Positions 25,637 to 33,747 of a stretch of DNA of 34,335 bases are shown piece by piece. The translations under genes were made by a program, and so were the position numbers. The notes beneath the pieces were generated by a model. That model saw only the letters and a list, made by a program, of their open reading frames with translations. It made no database searches and had not been told where the DNA came from. Numbering within the stretch: position 1 is the stretch's first letter; each line of letters starts with the position of its first letter. Source of the DNA: Paracoccaceae bacterium (lineage in GTDB: Bacteria; Pseudomonadota; Alphaproteobacteria; Rhodobacterales; Rhodobacteraceae); contig JAQWNW010000048.1 in assembly GCA_029246285.1 (NCBI GenBank), forward strand, positions 1 through 34,335, given 5' to 3'.

Positions 25637-25870
25637 ATGAATGTAACTAATAAGCCATTTTTCAGGCGCCGAAAAACCTGCCCATTTTCAGGTGATAAGG
25701 CCCCAAAAATCGATTATAAAGATATAAAACTATTACAGCGATATGTGTCAGAACGAGGCAAAATTGTGCCAAGCAGAATAACAGCTGTTTCTCAAAAGAA
25801 ACAGCGTGAATTAGCAAAAGCAATCAAGCGTGCTCGCTATCTCGCCTTGCTGCCATACGCCGTTAAATAG
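25637..25870 (+). CDS. rpsR: Small ribosomal subunit protein bS18
   Basis: A 77-residue S18 protein. [40 protein letters not shown] (in two parts: [12 protein letters not shown] and [15 protein letters not shown]) and [16 protein letters not shown] are the family core that contacts 16S rRNA and S6. It begins one base after the rpsF stop, consistent with coupling, and stops ten bases before rplI. Confidence 0.98.
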   Translation: MNVTNKPFFRRRKTCPFSGDKAPKIDYKDIKLLQRYVSERGKIVPSRITAVSQKKQRELAKAIKRARYLALLPYAVK

Positions 25871-25880
25871 GAGATATACC

Positions 25881-26543
25881 ATGCAAGTAATTTTGATGGA
25901 AAGAGTAGCAAAGTTAGGTCAGATGGGAGATGTGGTGACTGTTAAGCAAGGTTACGCTAGAAATTACCTTCTTCCTTTAAAGAAAGCAATGAGAGCGACA
26001 GAAACCAATATTGCTGTATTTGAAAAACAAAAATCTCAGATGGAAGCTCGCAATTTAGAAGCTAAAAGTGAAGCCGACGCAATTGCAACAAAATTGAATG
26101 GCAAGCAATTTATCATCATTAGATCAGCATCAGATACAGGGTCACTTTATGGATCAGTTACCAACAGGGATGCTGCAGAAGCAACCACAAATGATGGTTT
26201 TTCAATAGATAGAAAACAAATTATTATTGATAAACCTATTAAAGAATTAGGTCTCCACACAGTAAAAGTTTCGTTACACCCTGAAACTCAATGTAACATT
26301 GACCTAAATGTAGCTCGATCAGAAGAAGAAGCTAAATTGCAGGCTGACGGTAAATCAATACAAGACTTGGCAGCCCAGGCAGAAGCTGAAGCAGAGTTTG
26401 AAATCTCAGAACTCTTTGACGACATGGGGGCTGCTGCTCTAGAAGAGCTCGAAATGGAAGCGGAAGATAAATCGGAAACTTCTGCCGAAGAGAGCACTAA
26501 AAATGTTGATGTTGATGAGGTTCAAGCAGAAGAACCAAAGTGA
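25881..26543 (+). CDS. rplI: Large ribosomal subunit protein bL9 with acidic tail
   Basis: L9 binds 23S rRNA through its N-terminal domain: [33 protein letters not shown] (about 1-45), followed by the long connecting helix (45-75) and the C-terminal domain with [15 protein letters not shown] and [13 protein letters not shown] (to about 148). The 220 residues exceed the 149 of E. coli because of a Glu/Ala/Asp-rich tail from about 150 to 220, a feature I recall in many alphaproteobacteria. The frame is open upstream to 25830, but the ATG at 25881 follows a strong AGGAGAT. Third gene of the operon. Confidence 0.98.
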   Translation: MQVILMERVAKLGQMGDVVTVKQGYARNYLLPLKKAMRATETNIAVFEKQKSQMEARNLEAKSEADAIATKLNGKQFIIIRSASDTGSLYGSVTNRDAAEATTNDGFSIDRKQIIIDKPIKELGLHTVKVSLHPETQCNIDLNVARSEEEAKLQADGKSIQDLAAQAEAEAEFEISELFDDMGAAALEELEMEAEDKSETSAEESTKNVDVDEVQAEEPK

Positions 26544-26551
26544 AGAGCTCC

Positions 26552-26590
26552 AGGATCAAGCGATTAAATTAGTTTGTTTAGCTTGATCCT
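26552..26590. terminator. Bidirectional hairpin between rplI and pxpA
   Basis: Perfect ten-base arms AGGATCAAGC (26552-26561) and GCTTGATCCT (26581-26590) flank a 19-base loop that can pair further (TAAA/TTTA). The right arm is the last coding part of pxpA, whose TAA stop directly follows it on the minus strand. It lies nine bases after the rplI stop, so one structure could end both convergent units. No T-run follows on either side. Confidence 0.6.
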
Positions 26591-27330
26591 ACATCAATAC
26601 CAGCTTTCTCTAATCTAGTCCTTACTGTTTCTGCTAATTTTACTGCTGCAGGATTGTCGCCATGAACACAGATAGTATCTACTGAAACGGGTATTTTTTT
26701 TCCATTTATTGAAGTGAGTGCTTTTTCTTCTAACATTTTCAGAACATTGTCTGCCGCTATCGTCGGCTCTTGTATTAATGCGCCCCTGATCTTGCGAGAT
26801 ACTAATTGGCCATAATCTGTATAGGCCCGATCTGCAAAAACCTCACATTTGAAAGGTTGATTAAGAAGGATTGCCGCCTCTTGAAGTTTGGTTCCAGCAA
26901 CAGCAAAAATTGGTAATAAAATATCAAAATCTTTAACTGCTTGTGTAAACACAGATGAGATTTCCAAATCCTCACACGCTATATTATTTAAGGCACCATG
27001 AAGTTTTACATGGTTCAACAGCCCACCTTTTGCTAAAATAATCGACTTCAAAGCTCCAATTTGATAAAGTGTTAAATATCTTAGTTCTCTAGGACTTATC
27101 TCAATACGACGGCGCCCAAACCCTTTTAAATCTTGAAAGCCTGGATGAGCGCCAATTGCAACTTTTTTTTCAATACACAAGTCAACTGTATCGGCCATGA
27201 TTTCCGGATCACCTCCATGAAATCCACAGGCAACATTCGCCGATGTTACGATGTCTAATATATCTGAGTCATTACCAATCTGATAAGGACCAAAACTCTC
27301 TCCTAAATCAGCGTTCAAATCAACTTTCAT
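26578..27330 (-). CDS. pxpA: 5-oxoprolinase subunit PxpA (LamB/YcsF family)
   Basis: PxpA works with PxpB and PxpC to hydrolyse 5-oxoproline (pyroglutamate) to glutamate using ATP. The 250 residues have the family motifs VDLNADLGESFG, SANVACGFHGGDP, IGAHPGFQDLKGFGRR, VKLHGALNN, EVFADRAYTDYGQLVSR and CVHGDNP. The frame is open to 27354, but the ATG at 27328-27330 begins MKVDLNADLGE as in the family and has AGGAG upstream. It overlaps pxpC by 11 bases. Last gene of rpe-pxpB-pxpC-pxpA; its 3' end forms one arm of the shared hairpin with rplI. Confidence 0.96.
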   Translation of the reverse strand: MKVDLNADLGESFGPYQIGNDSDILDIVTSANVACGFHGGDPEIMADTVDLCIEKKVAIGAHPGFQDLKGFGRRRIEISPRELRYLTLYQIGALKSIILAKGGLLNHVKLHGALNNIACEDLEISSVFTQAVKDFDILLPIFAVAGTKLQEAAILLNQPFKCEVFADRAYTDYGQLVSRKIRGALIQEPTIAADNVLKMLEEKALTSINGKKIPVSVDTICVHGDNPAAVKLAETVRTRLEKAGIDVGSS

Positions 27331-28330
27331 CAAATTCATCTCCTCTGATGGCACCTCCCACTAAACTATAGTTTAGAAGATTGGAAATATTATGGGGATC
27401 ACGTTGCAAAGAATCAACTTGGCTCCGCAAGTTACGTAATTGTTCTGTTAATTCTTCTAGAGCTTTTATAGCCTCTTTTAGAGTAACCATAACAAAATTA
27501 AATTTTGAATTAACTGATTTCTGTGCGAATTTGTGTAAATCTGCTGAAATTATCGTGGATATTCTAGGATATCCTCCTGTGGGTTGCCTATCATTCAATA
27601 AAACCGTTGGCGTGCCTTCGCCATCTATCTGAATATCACCAAGTTCTATTGCATCTGACAAAACACTCAATCCTGCATCAGTATAAAAATTTTCTCCATT
27701 AAAATCTAACTTTACCCCCATGCGATTACGCATTGGAGATACTTTATACTCCGTACTAAAAAATCTTTGCAAAACTTTTTCTGGAAATAAATTAGTTTGA
27801 GGGCCAGACACAACTCTAATCTTATTAGAGTTAAAATAATCATTTGATTTCAAATACATAAGGTCTCTATGTAAAGTGCGTTTATATGGTAAAATATTAC
27901 CATTTTCTAAAGCTGTCCCTAACCCGACTTGGACATTGGTACTCCTCGAACCCAGATGTGCAGTACTGAGAAAACCTCCCGCTACATGTAAATAACTATA
28001 AAAACCTTTTGAAATTGATCCTATTTCAATTTCATCCCCCACATTTGCTTCAAAAACTTGACCCTGCGGAATAAAATTTCCATTCAACTTTAGTAGCGCT
28101 TTCGCACCTGTAAAAACAAAAAACGAGCTCGTTTGAACCTTGAAATTACCACCAACAGCCGAAAATTCTAAAGCTGCGGTATTCCCTTCGTCATTTAAGA
28201 GCACTCGACCCTGGGCTAAGGCGAGCTTATCAACTGCACCACCTGATGTGACGCCATACCGCTGCAGTCCTGGCCGACCATCATCTTGAACTGACGCTCC
28301 AATGAGAGTGCTATTAATATATAAACTCAT
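27320..28330 (-). CDS. pxpC: 5-oxoprolinase subunit PxpC (biotin-dependent carboxylase-like)
   Basis: A 336-residue protein of the KipA/allophanate-hydrolase C-domain family, now known as PxpC. Visible motifs are ASVQDDGRPGLQRYGVTSGGAVD near the N-terminus (in two parts: ASVQDDGRPGLQRYG and VTSGGAVD), HVAGGFLS, RVVSGPQ, SPMRNRMGVKL, DAIELGDIQIDGEGTPTVLL and DRQPTGGYPRIS. The last 50 residues form a leucine- and charge-rich helix (EAIKALEELTEQLRNLRSQV), followed by a short tail. It overlaps pxpB by four bases and pxpA by eleven. Homology to urea amidolyase domains could mislead, but the three-gene context fits 5-oxoprolinase. Confidence 0.95.
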   Translation of the reverse strand: MSLYINSTLIGASVQDDGRPGLQRYGVTSGGAVDKLALAQGRVLLNDEGNTAALEFSAVGGNFKVQTSSFFVFTGAKALLKLNGNFIPQGQVFEANVGDEIEIGSISKGFYSYLHVAGGFLSTAHLGSRSTNVQVGLGTALENGNILPYKRTLHRDLMYLKSNDYFNSNKIRVVSGPQTNLFPEKVLQRFFSTEYKVSPMRNRMGVKLDFNGENFYTDAGLSVLSDAIELGDIQIDGEGTPTVLLNDRQPTGGYPRISTIISADLHKFAQKSVNSKFNFVMVTLKEAIKALEELTEQLRNLRSQVDSLQRDPHNISNLLNYSLVGGAIRGDEFDES

Positions 28331-29055
28331 CTTTCAAGAGTCTCCCATAATTTATCATGAGATATTGACTGCGCTTTAGCACTACTAATTTGCTCAAAAC
28401 GGACCTCATCACCAGGCTTAAGTAAAAAATTGGGATCTTTACCAAGATCAAAGGTTAGACATGGAGATTGACCGATTCTTCGCCATCCAGTTGGCATATT
28501 CGATGCAGGAAAGACTGTTTGTCTCAACGCAATCAAAAGCGAGCCACCTGGAACCGATGGGTTGATTTTTTTGCCACGGGGAATGTCCCAAATTGGTGGT
28601 AATAATCCGCAGTAACTACACCCGGCAGAAAAACCAAGCATCATCACGTGTTGCTTAGAATCCGAATGCCCACTTATCACTTGATCTGGCCTTATTTGCA
28701 TAAGGTCAGCCACCTCATCTAATTCGGGCCCTTCCTTACCCCCATAAACTGCAGGAATAACAAACGAACGACCACCAGAAATCTCAATATTCAAATCAGA
28801 GTCTAATAAAGCTTCCATGTAATCCCTCAAGAAGTGATAAGAAACTGTCAAAGGATCGAACCGTACCATCAGACTTACAAGTGTGGGGATTGTTTCTAAA
28901 ACACCGTCTGGTAAGATTTTGTTAAATTCAAAATCCAAAGCCAAAGCTTTTTGATTTAATTCTATAGAAAACTTTTCCCCAAACATCACAATTAACCCAC
29001 TATCTCCAATCGAAGTAATGTGGGGGAAAACCATTTTGTTTTTATTAAAATTCAT
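28327..29055 (-). CDS. pxpB: 5-oxoprolinase subunit PxpB (KipI-like)
   Basis: A 242-residue protein of the KipI/allophanate-hydrolase subunit 1 family. It contains ITSIGDSGLIVMFG, VRFDPLTVS, IPAVYGGKEGPELDEVA, MLGFSAGCSYCGLLPP and the VPGGSLLIALRQT-VFPASNMPTGWRRIGQSP segment, all characteristic. B. subtilis KipI inhibits the sporulation kinase KinA, but next to pxpC and pxpA the metabolic role is the likely one. It starts 65 bases after rpe in an AT-rich gap with no clear ribosome-binding site; an internal ATG seven codons in is an alternative start. Confidence 0.95.
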   Translation of the reverse strand: MNFNKNKMVFPHITSIGDSGLIVMFGEKFSIELNQKALALDFEFNKILPDGVLETIPTLVSLMVRFDPLTVSYHFLRDYMEALLDSDLNIEISGGRSFVIPAVYGGKEGPELDEVADLMQIRPDQVISGHSDSKQHVMMLGFSAGCSYCGLLPPIWDIPRGKKINPSVPGGSLLIALRQTVFPASNMPTGWRRIGQSPCLTFDLGKDPNFLLKPGDEVRFEQISSAKAQSISHDKLWETLER

Positions 29056-29120
29056 TTTTTGGCGTTCGTTAATTTTTTATTCAACAAATTTTTTTTATTT
29101 TAATAAAGTCATAAATAAGA

Positions 29121-29810
29121 TTACATTTTCTTAATAACTGAATTTCTAATCAAACCAATATTGTTGCCATAAATCTCTGGCTTCTCAACAGAACCTCCTC
29201 GAAACACACTTGAGCCAGCGACAAGTATATTTGCACCAGCATTTACAACAAGTGGTGCTGTTTCCACAGTGATACCACCATCAATTTCGATATGAATTGG
29301 CCGATCACCAATTAAGTCTTTAATTTTTCTTATTTTCTCTATCTGTGAATGTATAAATTTTTGCCCCCCAAATCCAGGATTTACTGTCATTACACAAACC
29401 AAATCGACAAAATCTAATACATTTTCTAAACTTTCAGCAGGAGTTCCAGGATTAAGCGCTATTCCAGCCTTTATGCCAAAGCCTCGGATAGCCTGCATGG
29501 TACGATGAATATGTGGGGTTGCTTCCACGTGGGCAGAAATAATATCCGCACCGGCTTCAACGAAATTCTGCAAATGTGAATCAACAGGAGCAATCATTAA
29601 ATGTACATCCATTATCTTTTTAATAAAGGGCCTGATAGCCTTGCAGGTTTCCGCTCCGAACGTAATGTTTGGAACAAAATGACCATCCATAACATCTATA
29701 TGAACCAAATCAGCACCTTGACTCTCAATCGCCAAGCACTCTTCGCCAAAATTCGAAAAGTCTGCGCTAAGAATTGACGGTGCTATTTTTATACTTTTAT
29801 CAAACTTCAT
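29121..29810 (-). CDS. rpe: Ribulose-phosphate 3-epimerase
   Basis: Rpe interconverts ribulose 5-phosphate and xylulose 5-phosphate in the pentose phosphate pathway. The 229 residues form the expected TIM barrel with APSILSADFSNFGEE, VHIDVMDGHFVPNITFG (metal-binding His and Asp), MTVNPGFGGQKFI, the catalytic Asp in EIDGGI and the phosphate-binding AGSSVF. Length and ends are normal. It lies upstream of pxpB on the same strand with a 65-base gap, and is divergent from the MaoC operon across 138 bases. I see no functional link between rpe and the pxp genes. Confidence 0.98.
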   Translation of the reverse strand: MKFDKSIKIAPSILSADFSNFGEECLAIESQGADLVHIDVMDGHFVPNITFGAETCKAIRPFIKKIMDVHLMIAPVDSHLQNFVEAGADIISAHVEATPHIHRTMQAIRGFGIKAGIALNPGTPAESLENVLDFVDLVCVMTVNPGFGGQKFIHSQIEKIRKIKDLIGDRPIHIEIDGGITVETAPLVVNAGANILVAGSSVFRGGSVEKPEIYGNNIGLIRNSVIKKM

Positions 29811-29898
29811 TTGGAATCACATCTCTTTTAATAATCCCACCATACAGGAAACCATTAAATTGTTAAAAGAAATTTACCGCCACGTTAGCCAACTTACT

Positions 29899-29931
29899 AT
29901 TTGTACAAATCACACCGGCAAGGTATCAACA
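29899..29931 (+). promoter_or_regulatory. Candidate promoter with palindrome, MaoC-thiolase operon
   Basis: ATTTGTACAAAT (29899-29910) is a perfect 12-base palindrome. It overlaps a TTGTAC that is 17 bases from TATCAA, which would start transcription close to the GAGAGGA ribosome-binding site (29934-29940). The arrangement suggests a repressor operator over the -35 box, such as a TetR- or GntR-type fatty-acid regulator, but no regulator gene is adjacent. Confidence 0.35.
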
Positions 29932-29948
29932 ACGAGAGGAAAATGATA

Positions 29949-30416
29949 ATGTCTATAGCTGAAAAAGTTTATGAAACTCAATTAAATCAGTTGGGAACTG
30001 AAATAGGAATATCGCCTTGGATAAAGATTGATCAGAATATGATCAATAAATTTGCAGATGTAACAATGGACCCTCAGTTCATACATGTAGATGAAAATCG
30101 AGCAAAGTTGGAAACTCCATTTGGAGGAACCATTGCACACGGATTTTTAAGCTTATCTTTAGCATCCAAATTTGCTATTGATACCTTTCCTCCTCAAACA
30201 GGTCAGGTTATGGGAATAAATTATGGGTTAAATAAAGTACGTTTTTTAAATCCTGTGAAGAATGGAGCACGTGTACGTGGAAAATTCACTATGAACAAAG
30301 TAACCAGAAAGTCAGAATCACAAATATTGAGAGAAATGGGATTAGTTATAGAAATAGAGGATGAGCCAACTCCAGCCCTATATGCAGAGTGGTTAACCTT
30401 AGCAATTTTTGAATAA
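29949..30416 (+). CDS. MaoC family (R)-type enoyl-CoA hydratase-like protein
   Basis: A 155-residue hot-dog-fold protein. The hydratase-2 motif is present as FADVTMDPQFIHVDENRA followed by TPFGGTIAHGFLSLSL, with the candidate catalytic Asp41 and His46. It groups by pattern with NodN/MaoC-like dehydratases that act on enoyl-CoA. The frame is open back to 29901, but the ATG at 29949 lies eight bases after GAGAGGA; an ATG at 29943 is too close to it. First gene of a beta-oxidation-type operon, eleven bases before the thiolase. Since the third gene also has a crotonase domain, this hydratase may handle another stereochemistry or substrate class. Confidence 0.92.
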   Translation: MSIAEKVYETQLNQLGTEIGISPWIKIDQNMINKFADVTMDPQFIHVDENRAKLETPFGGTIAHGFLSLSLASKFAIDTFPPQTGQVMGINYGLNKVRFLNPVKNGARVRGKFTMNKVTRKSESQILREMGLVIEIEDEPTPALYAEWLTLAIFE

Positions 30417-30426
30417 AGGAATTAAG

Positions 30427-31632
30427 ATGTCAGATAACGTAGTCATAGTATCCACAGCTAGAACACCCATAGCCAAAGCCTACAGAGGAGCATTTAATGA
30501 TACTCAGCCTCAAGAATTAATGGGCCATGCTATAAAGGAAGCAATTAGTAGAGCCAATATTAGTGCGAATGAAGTTGAGGATGTCCACGTCGGGGCTGCT
30601 TTACAACAAGGCAGCACAGGAGGAAATATTGCTCGTCAATCAGCAATACGAGCTGGTCTACCAACGTCTGTACCAGGTATGTCTATAGACAGGCAATGCT
30701 CTAGCGGCTTAATGACAATAGCTTCAATCGCTGGTCGAATAAGAAATGGAGAAATCGATATTGGAGTCGCTGGCGGTGTTGAAAGTGTGTCTTTAGTACA
30801 AAACGAAAAAATGAACACTTTCAGAGCAAAAGATCCTTGGAATGTCAGCAATCGACCAGACTTGTATATGAGCATGTTGGAAACTGCTGAAGTTGTCGCT
30901 GAACGATATGGGGTTACCAGAGAAGATCAAGACAAATACGCTGCTGAGAGCCACCGTCGCACCGCAAATGCACAATCAGAGGGAAGATTAAAAGCGGAAT
31001 TAGCTCCGTTAAAAACTATTAAAAAGGTTCAAGATCGAGAAACAAAGGAAGTAACAGATGTAGAGGTTACTTTGGAAAATGACGAAGGTTTGAGGGCAAA
31101 TACTACGGTTGAAAGCTTAGCCACTCTTCAACCAGTTTTTGCTAATGGACAAACAGTTGAAAAAGGTAATTACATCACTGCTGGTAATGCATCGCAACTT
31201 TCAGATGGAGCAGCAGCACTGGTCTTAATGAGTGAAAAAATGGCCACTTTAAAAGGATTAGAACCTTTAGGTATATATCGAGGTATCTCTGTTTCTGGCT
31301 GTGATCCTGATGAGATGGGAATTGGTCCCGTTTTTGCGGTACCTGAACTTCTAAAGAAGTATAGCTTATCAATTGAAGATATTGATATGTGGGAGTTAAA
31401 TGAAGCTTTCGCATCACAATGCTTATACTGCCGAGATAGATTGGGAATAGACCCAGAAAAATATAATATAAATGGCGGAGCAATAGCTGTCGGTCACCCT
31501 TACGGTATGTCAGGAGCTCGTATGGCGAGCCATATTTTACACGAAGGTCGCAGAACTAATATAAGATTTGGGGTTGTGTCTATGTGTATAGGTGGTGGTA
31601 TGGGTGCAGCAGGCCTATTTGAACTAAGTTAA
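30427..31632 (+). CDS. Acetyl-CoA acyltransferase (thiolase)
   Basis: A 401-residue thiolase that cleaves 3-oxoacyl-CoA or runs the reverse condensation. Catalytic residues are visible: Cys91 in DRQCSSGLMTIAS, His357 in GGAIAVGHPYGMSGAR and Cys387 in CIGGGMGAAGLFE, plus ELNEAFASQ. His357 is followed by PYG instead of the common PLG or PIG, a small variation. A TTG frame at 30409 would add six residues and overlap the MaoC gene; the ATG at 30427 follows AAAGGAATTAAG and is preferred. Its genetic setting beside a hydratase, a bifunctional enzyme and an acyl-CoA dehydrogenase favours a degradative role; chain-length range is not evident. Confidence 0.95.
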   Translation: MSDNVVIVSTARTPIAKAYRGAFNDTQPQELMGHAIKEAISRANISANEVEDVHVGAALQQGSTGGNIARQSAIRAGLPTSVPGMSIDRQCSSGLMTIASIAGRIRNGEIDIGVAGGVESVSLVQNEKMNTFRAKDPWNVSNRPDLYMSMLETAEVVAERYGVTREDQDKYAAESHRRTANAQSEGRLKAELAPLKTIKKVQDRETKEVTDVEVTLENDEGLRANTTVESLATLQPVFANGQTVEKGNYITAGNASQLSDGAAALVLMSEKMATLKGLEPLGIYRGISVSGCDPDEMGIGPVFAVPELLKKYSLSIEDIDMWELNEAFASQCLYCRDRLGIDPEKYNINGGAIAVGHPYGMSGARMASHILHEGRRTNIRFGVVSMCIGGGMGAAGLFELS

Positions 31633-31643
31633 AGGATGATAAA

Positions 31644-33740
31644 ATGAACAATGTTATTTCATACCAAACCATTGAGCAAACAGCAGTAATTACTTTTAAT
31701 AATCCCCCTGTAAACGCTCTAGGTCATGCGGTTCGCAGCGGAGTCATGGAAAACTTGAAAATAGCTTCTGAAGATCCAAAGATAAAAGCTGTTGTTTTGA
31801 TTGGTGGAGGCAGAACCTTTCCGGCAGGTGCAGATATAACTGAATTTGGAGGTCCTCTTTTGGAGCCAGGCTTGCCCGATGTTGTAAATTATATTGAAAA
31901 TCAGAAATTGCCTATTATCGCAGCAATTCATGGCACTGCCTTAGGAGGAGGTCTAGAGATTGCGCTAGGAGCACATTTCAGAATAGCTTTAAATTCTGCA
32001 AAAATTGGTTTGCCTGAGGTTCATCTGGGCTTACTGCCTGGAGCTGGAGGAACACAAAGAGTACCTAGGATCGCCGGGGCAAAAGCTTCCATCGAACTCA
32101 TGACCTCTGGAACGCCAATATCTGCTGGTCGCGGAAATAAAATTGATATCATTGATCGATTAACTGACAGCGACCTTCTCGATGCAGCAATTCACTTTTC
32201 GAATGAAATAATCCAAAAGAATATCCCAATAGTTAAAACTTCAGAAAGAACTGAGGGATTAAAAGATATAAAAGGCAATAAGCAAGCTATAGATGACGCT
32301 AGAGCAGCATTAGAAGTTAAGGCAAAAGGACTTTATGCTCCTTTTAGAATAATCGACTGTGTTGAAGCATCTTTAAGTTCATCTATCAATGAAGGACTAA
32401 AGTATGAACGCGAAGCATTTATTGATTGTTTAAACACCCCACAGCGTGAAGGGTTGGTTCACGCATTTTTTGCAGAGCGTAAAAGTGCGAAAATTCCAGA
32501 AGCTGGAAGAGCAGAACCACGCCAATTATCTTCGCTAGCTGTTATCGGAGGTGGTACTATGGGTAGCGGAATAACACTAGCAGCGCTTAAATCAGGAATG
32601 CACGTTGTAATGGTTGAACAAGATGATGCTAGCATTGCAAAGGGCATATCCAATGTTGAAAAGGTACTTGACCGAGACGTTTCTAAAGGGCGATTAGATA
32701 ATGAAAGAAAATCAGAAATACTGAATAGATACAGACCAACGACAAATTTCAAAGATATCGCGAGTGCAGATATGATTATTGAAGCGGTGTTTGAAGAAAT
32801 GGATATCAAAAAACAGGTGTTTCAAAAGATTGATAAATTCGCAAAACAGGGCGCAGTTTTAGCTTCAAATACAAGTTACTTAGATATAGATGAAATAGCA
32901 TCAGCAACCGAAAGACCCCAAGACGTTATTGGGCTTCATTTTTTCTCCCCTGCAAACATTATGAAACTTTTGGAAATTGTTATTCCTTCCAATCCAAACG
33001 ATGACGTAGTCGCTACTGGATTCTTACTCGCAAAGAAAATGAAAAAAATACCAGTAAGAGCGGGTAACTGTCATGGTTTTATTGGCAATCGGATACTTTC
33101 AATTTATGGCGAATTAGCGTCTTATTTAGTTGAGGATGGCGCTAGCCCACATCAAGTTGATGAAGCAGTTAGAAACTTTGGTTACCCGATGGGCCCTTTT
33201 CAGATGTTTGATATGGCAGGTTTAGATATTGGTTGGGCTAACCGGAAAGCCGGCAAATCTACCCGAGATCCCAATAGACGTTACGTGGGGATTGCTGATA
33301 GAATTTGCGAAAAAGGTTGGTTTGGTCAAAAAACTGGCAAAGGTTTTTACGACTATCCAGATGGAATTAGGTTCGGTGTAGAAAACCCCGATCTAAAGGA
33401 AATTATTGAAAGTGAAAGATCCAATAATAATATCACCCCAAAGAAATTTTCAGAACAAGAAATCATAAGACGATATATGGCCGCTATGATTAACGAAGCG
33501 GCAGACGTGGTGGATGAAGGAATAGCCCTTCGACCTTCCGATGTAGACGTAACCTTATTATATGGTTATGGTTTTCCTCGTTATCGAGGTGGACCCTTGA
33601 AATACGCAGATATGTATGGATTAGAAAAACTTGTAAAGGACATTAAAGAATTCGAAAAAGAGGATCCTATATTTTGGAGGCTCTCTCCCTTACTGGAAAG
33701 ATTAGTTCGCGAAAATAAGACTTTTGACAGTTTAAATTGA
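31644..33740 (+). CDS. Bifunctional enoyl-CoA hydratase/3-hydroxyacyl-CoA dehydrogenase
   Basis: A 698-residue FadB/FadJ-type enzyme. The N-terminal crotonase domain (about 1-190) has AGADITEFGG, GTALGGGLEIALGAHFRIA with Glu105, and LPEVHLGLLPGAGGTQR with Glu125; the 20-residue spacing equals that of the two catalytic glutamates of E. coli FadB. The dehydrogenase domain (about 296-480) starts with AVIGGGTMGSGI and has IGLHFFSPANIMKLLEIV with His432; the C-terminal 3HCDH domains reach residue 690 and include NFGYPMGPFQMFDMAGLDIGW (in parts: YPMGPFQMFDMAGLDIGW). It converts enoyl-CoA to 3-oxoacyl-CoA for the preceding thiolase, which lies 11 bases upstream. FadB and FadJ cannot be told apart here, so no symbol is given. 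Confidence 0.95.
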   Translation: MNNVISYQTIEQTAVITFNNPPVNALGHAVRSGVMENLKIASEDPKIKAVVLIGGGRTFPAGADITEFGGPLLEPGLPDVVNYIENQKLPIIAAIHGTALGGGLEIALGAHFRIALNSAKIGLPEVHLGLLPGAGGTQRVPRIAGAKASIELMTSGTPISAGRGNKIDIIDRLTDSDLLDAAIHFSNEIIQKNIPIVKTSERTEGLKDIKGNKQAIDDARAALEVKAKGLYAPFRIIDCVEASLSSSINEGLKYEREAFIDCLNTPQREGLVHAFFAERKSAKIPEAGRAEPRQLSSLAVIGGGTMGSGITLAALKSGMHVVMVEQDDASIAKGISNVEKVLDRDVSKGRLDNERKSEILNRYRPTTNFKDIASADMIIEAVFEEMDIKKQVFQKIDKFAKQGAVLASNTSYLDIDEIASATERPQDVIGLHFFSPANIMKLLEIVIPSNPNDDVVATGFLLAKKMKKIPVRAGNCHGFIGNRILSIYGELASYLVEDGASPHQVDEAVRNFGYPMGPFQMFDMAGLDIGWANRKAGKSTRDPNRRYVGIADRICEKGWFGQKTGKGFYDYPDGIRFGVENPDLKEIIESERSNNNITPKKFSEQEIIRRYMAAMINEAADVVDEGIALRPSDVDVTLLYGYGFPRYRGGPLKYADMYGLEKLVKDIKEFEKEDPIFWRLSPLLERLVRENKTFDSLN

Positions 33741-33747
33741 GTAACAA

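Noticed and set aside
31175-31483. A 102-codon minus-strand frame inside the thiolase gene
   Set aside because: Entirely within the conserved thiolase sequence on the other strand; no domain pattern.
32459-32809. A 116-codon minus-strand frame inside the FadB/FadJ-like gene
   Set aside because: Antisense to the NAD-binding region; serine/isoleucine-rich composition typical of a shadow of a real gene.
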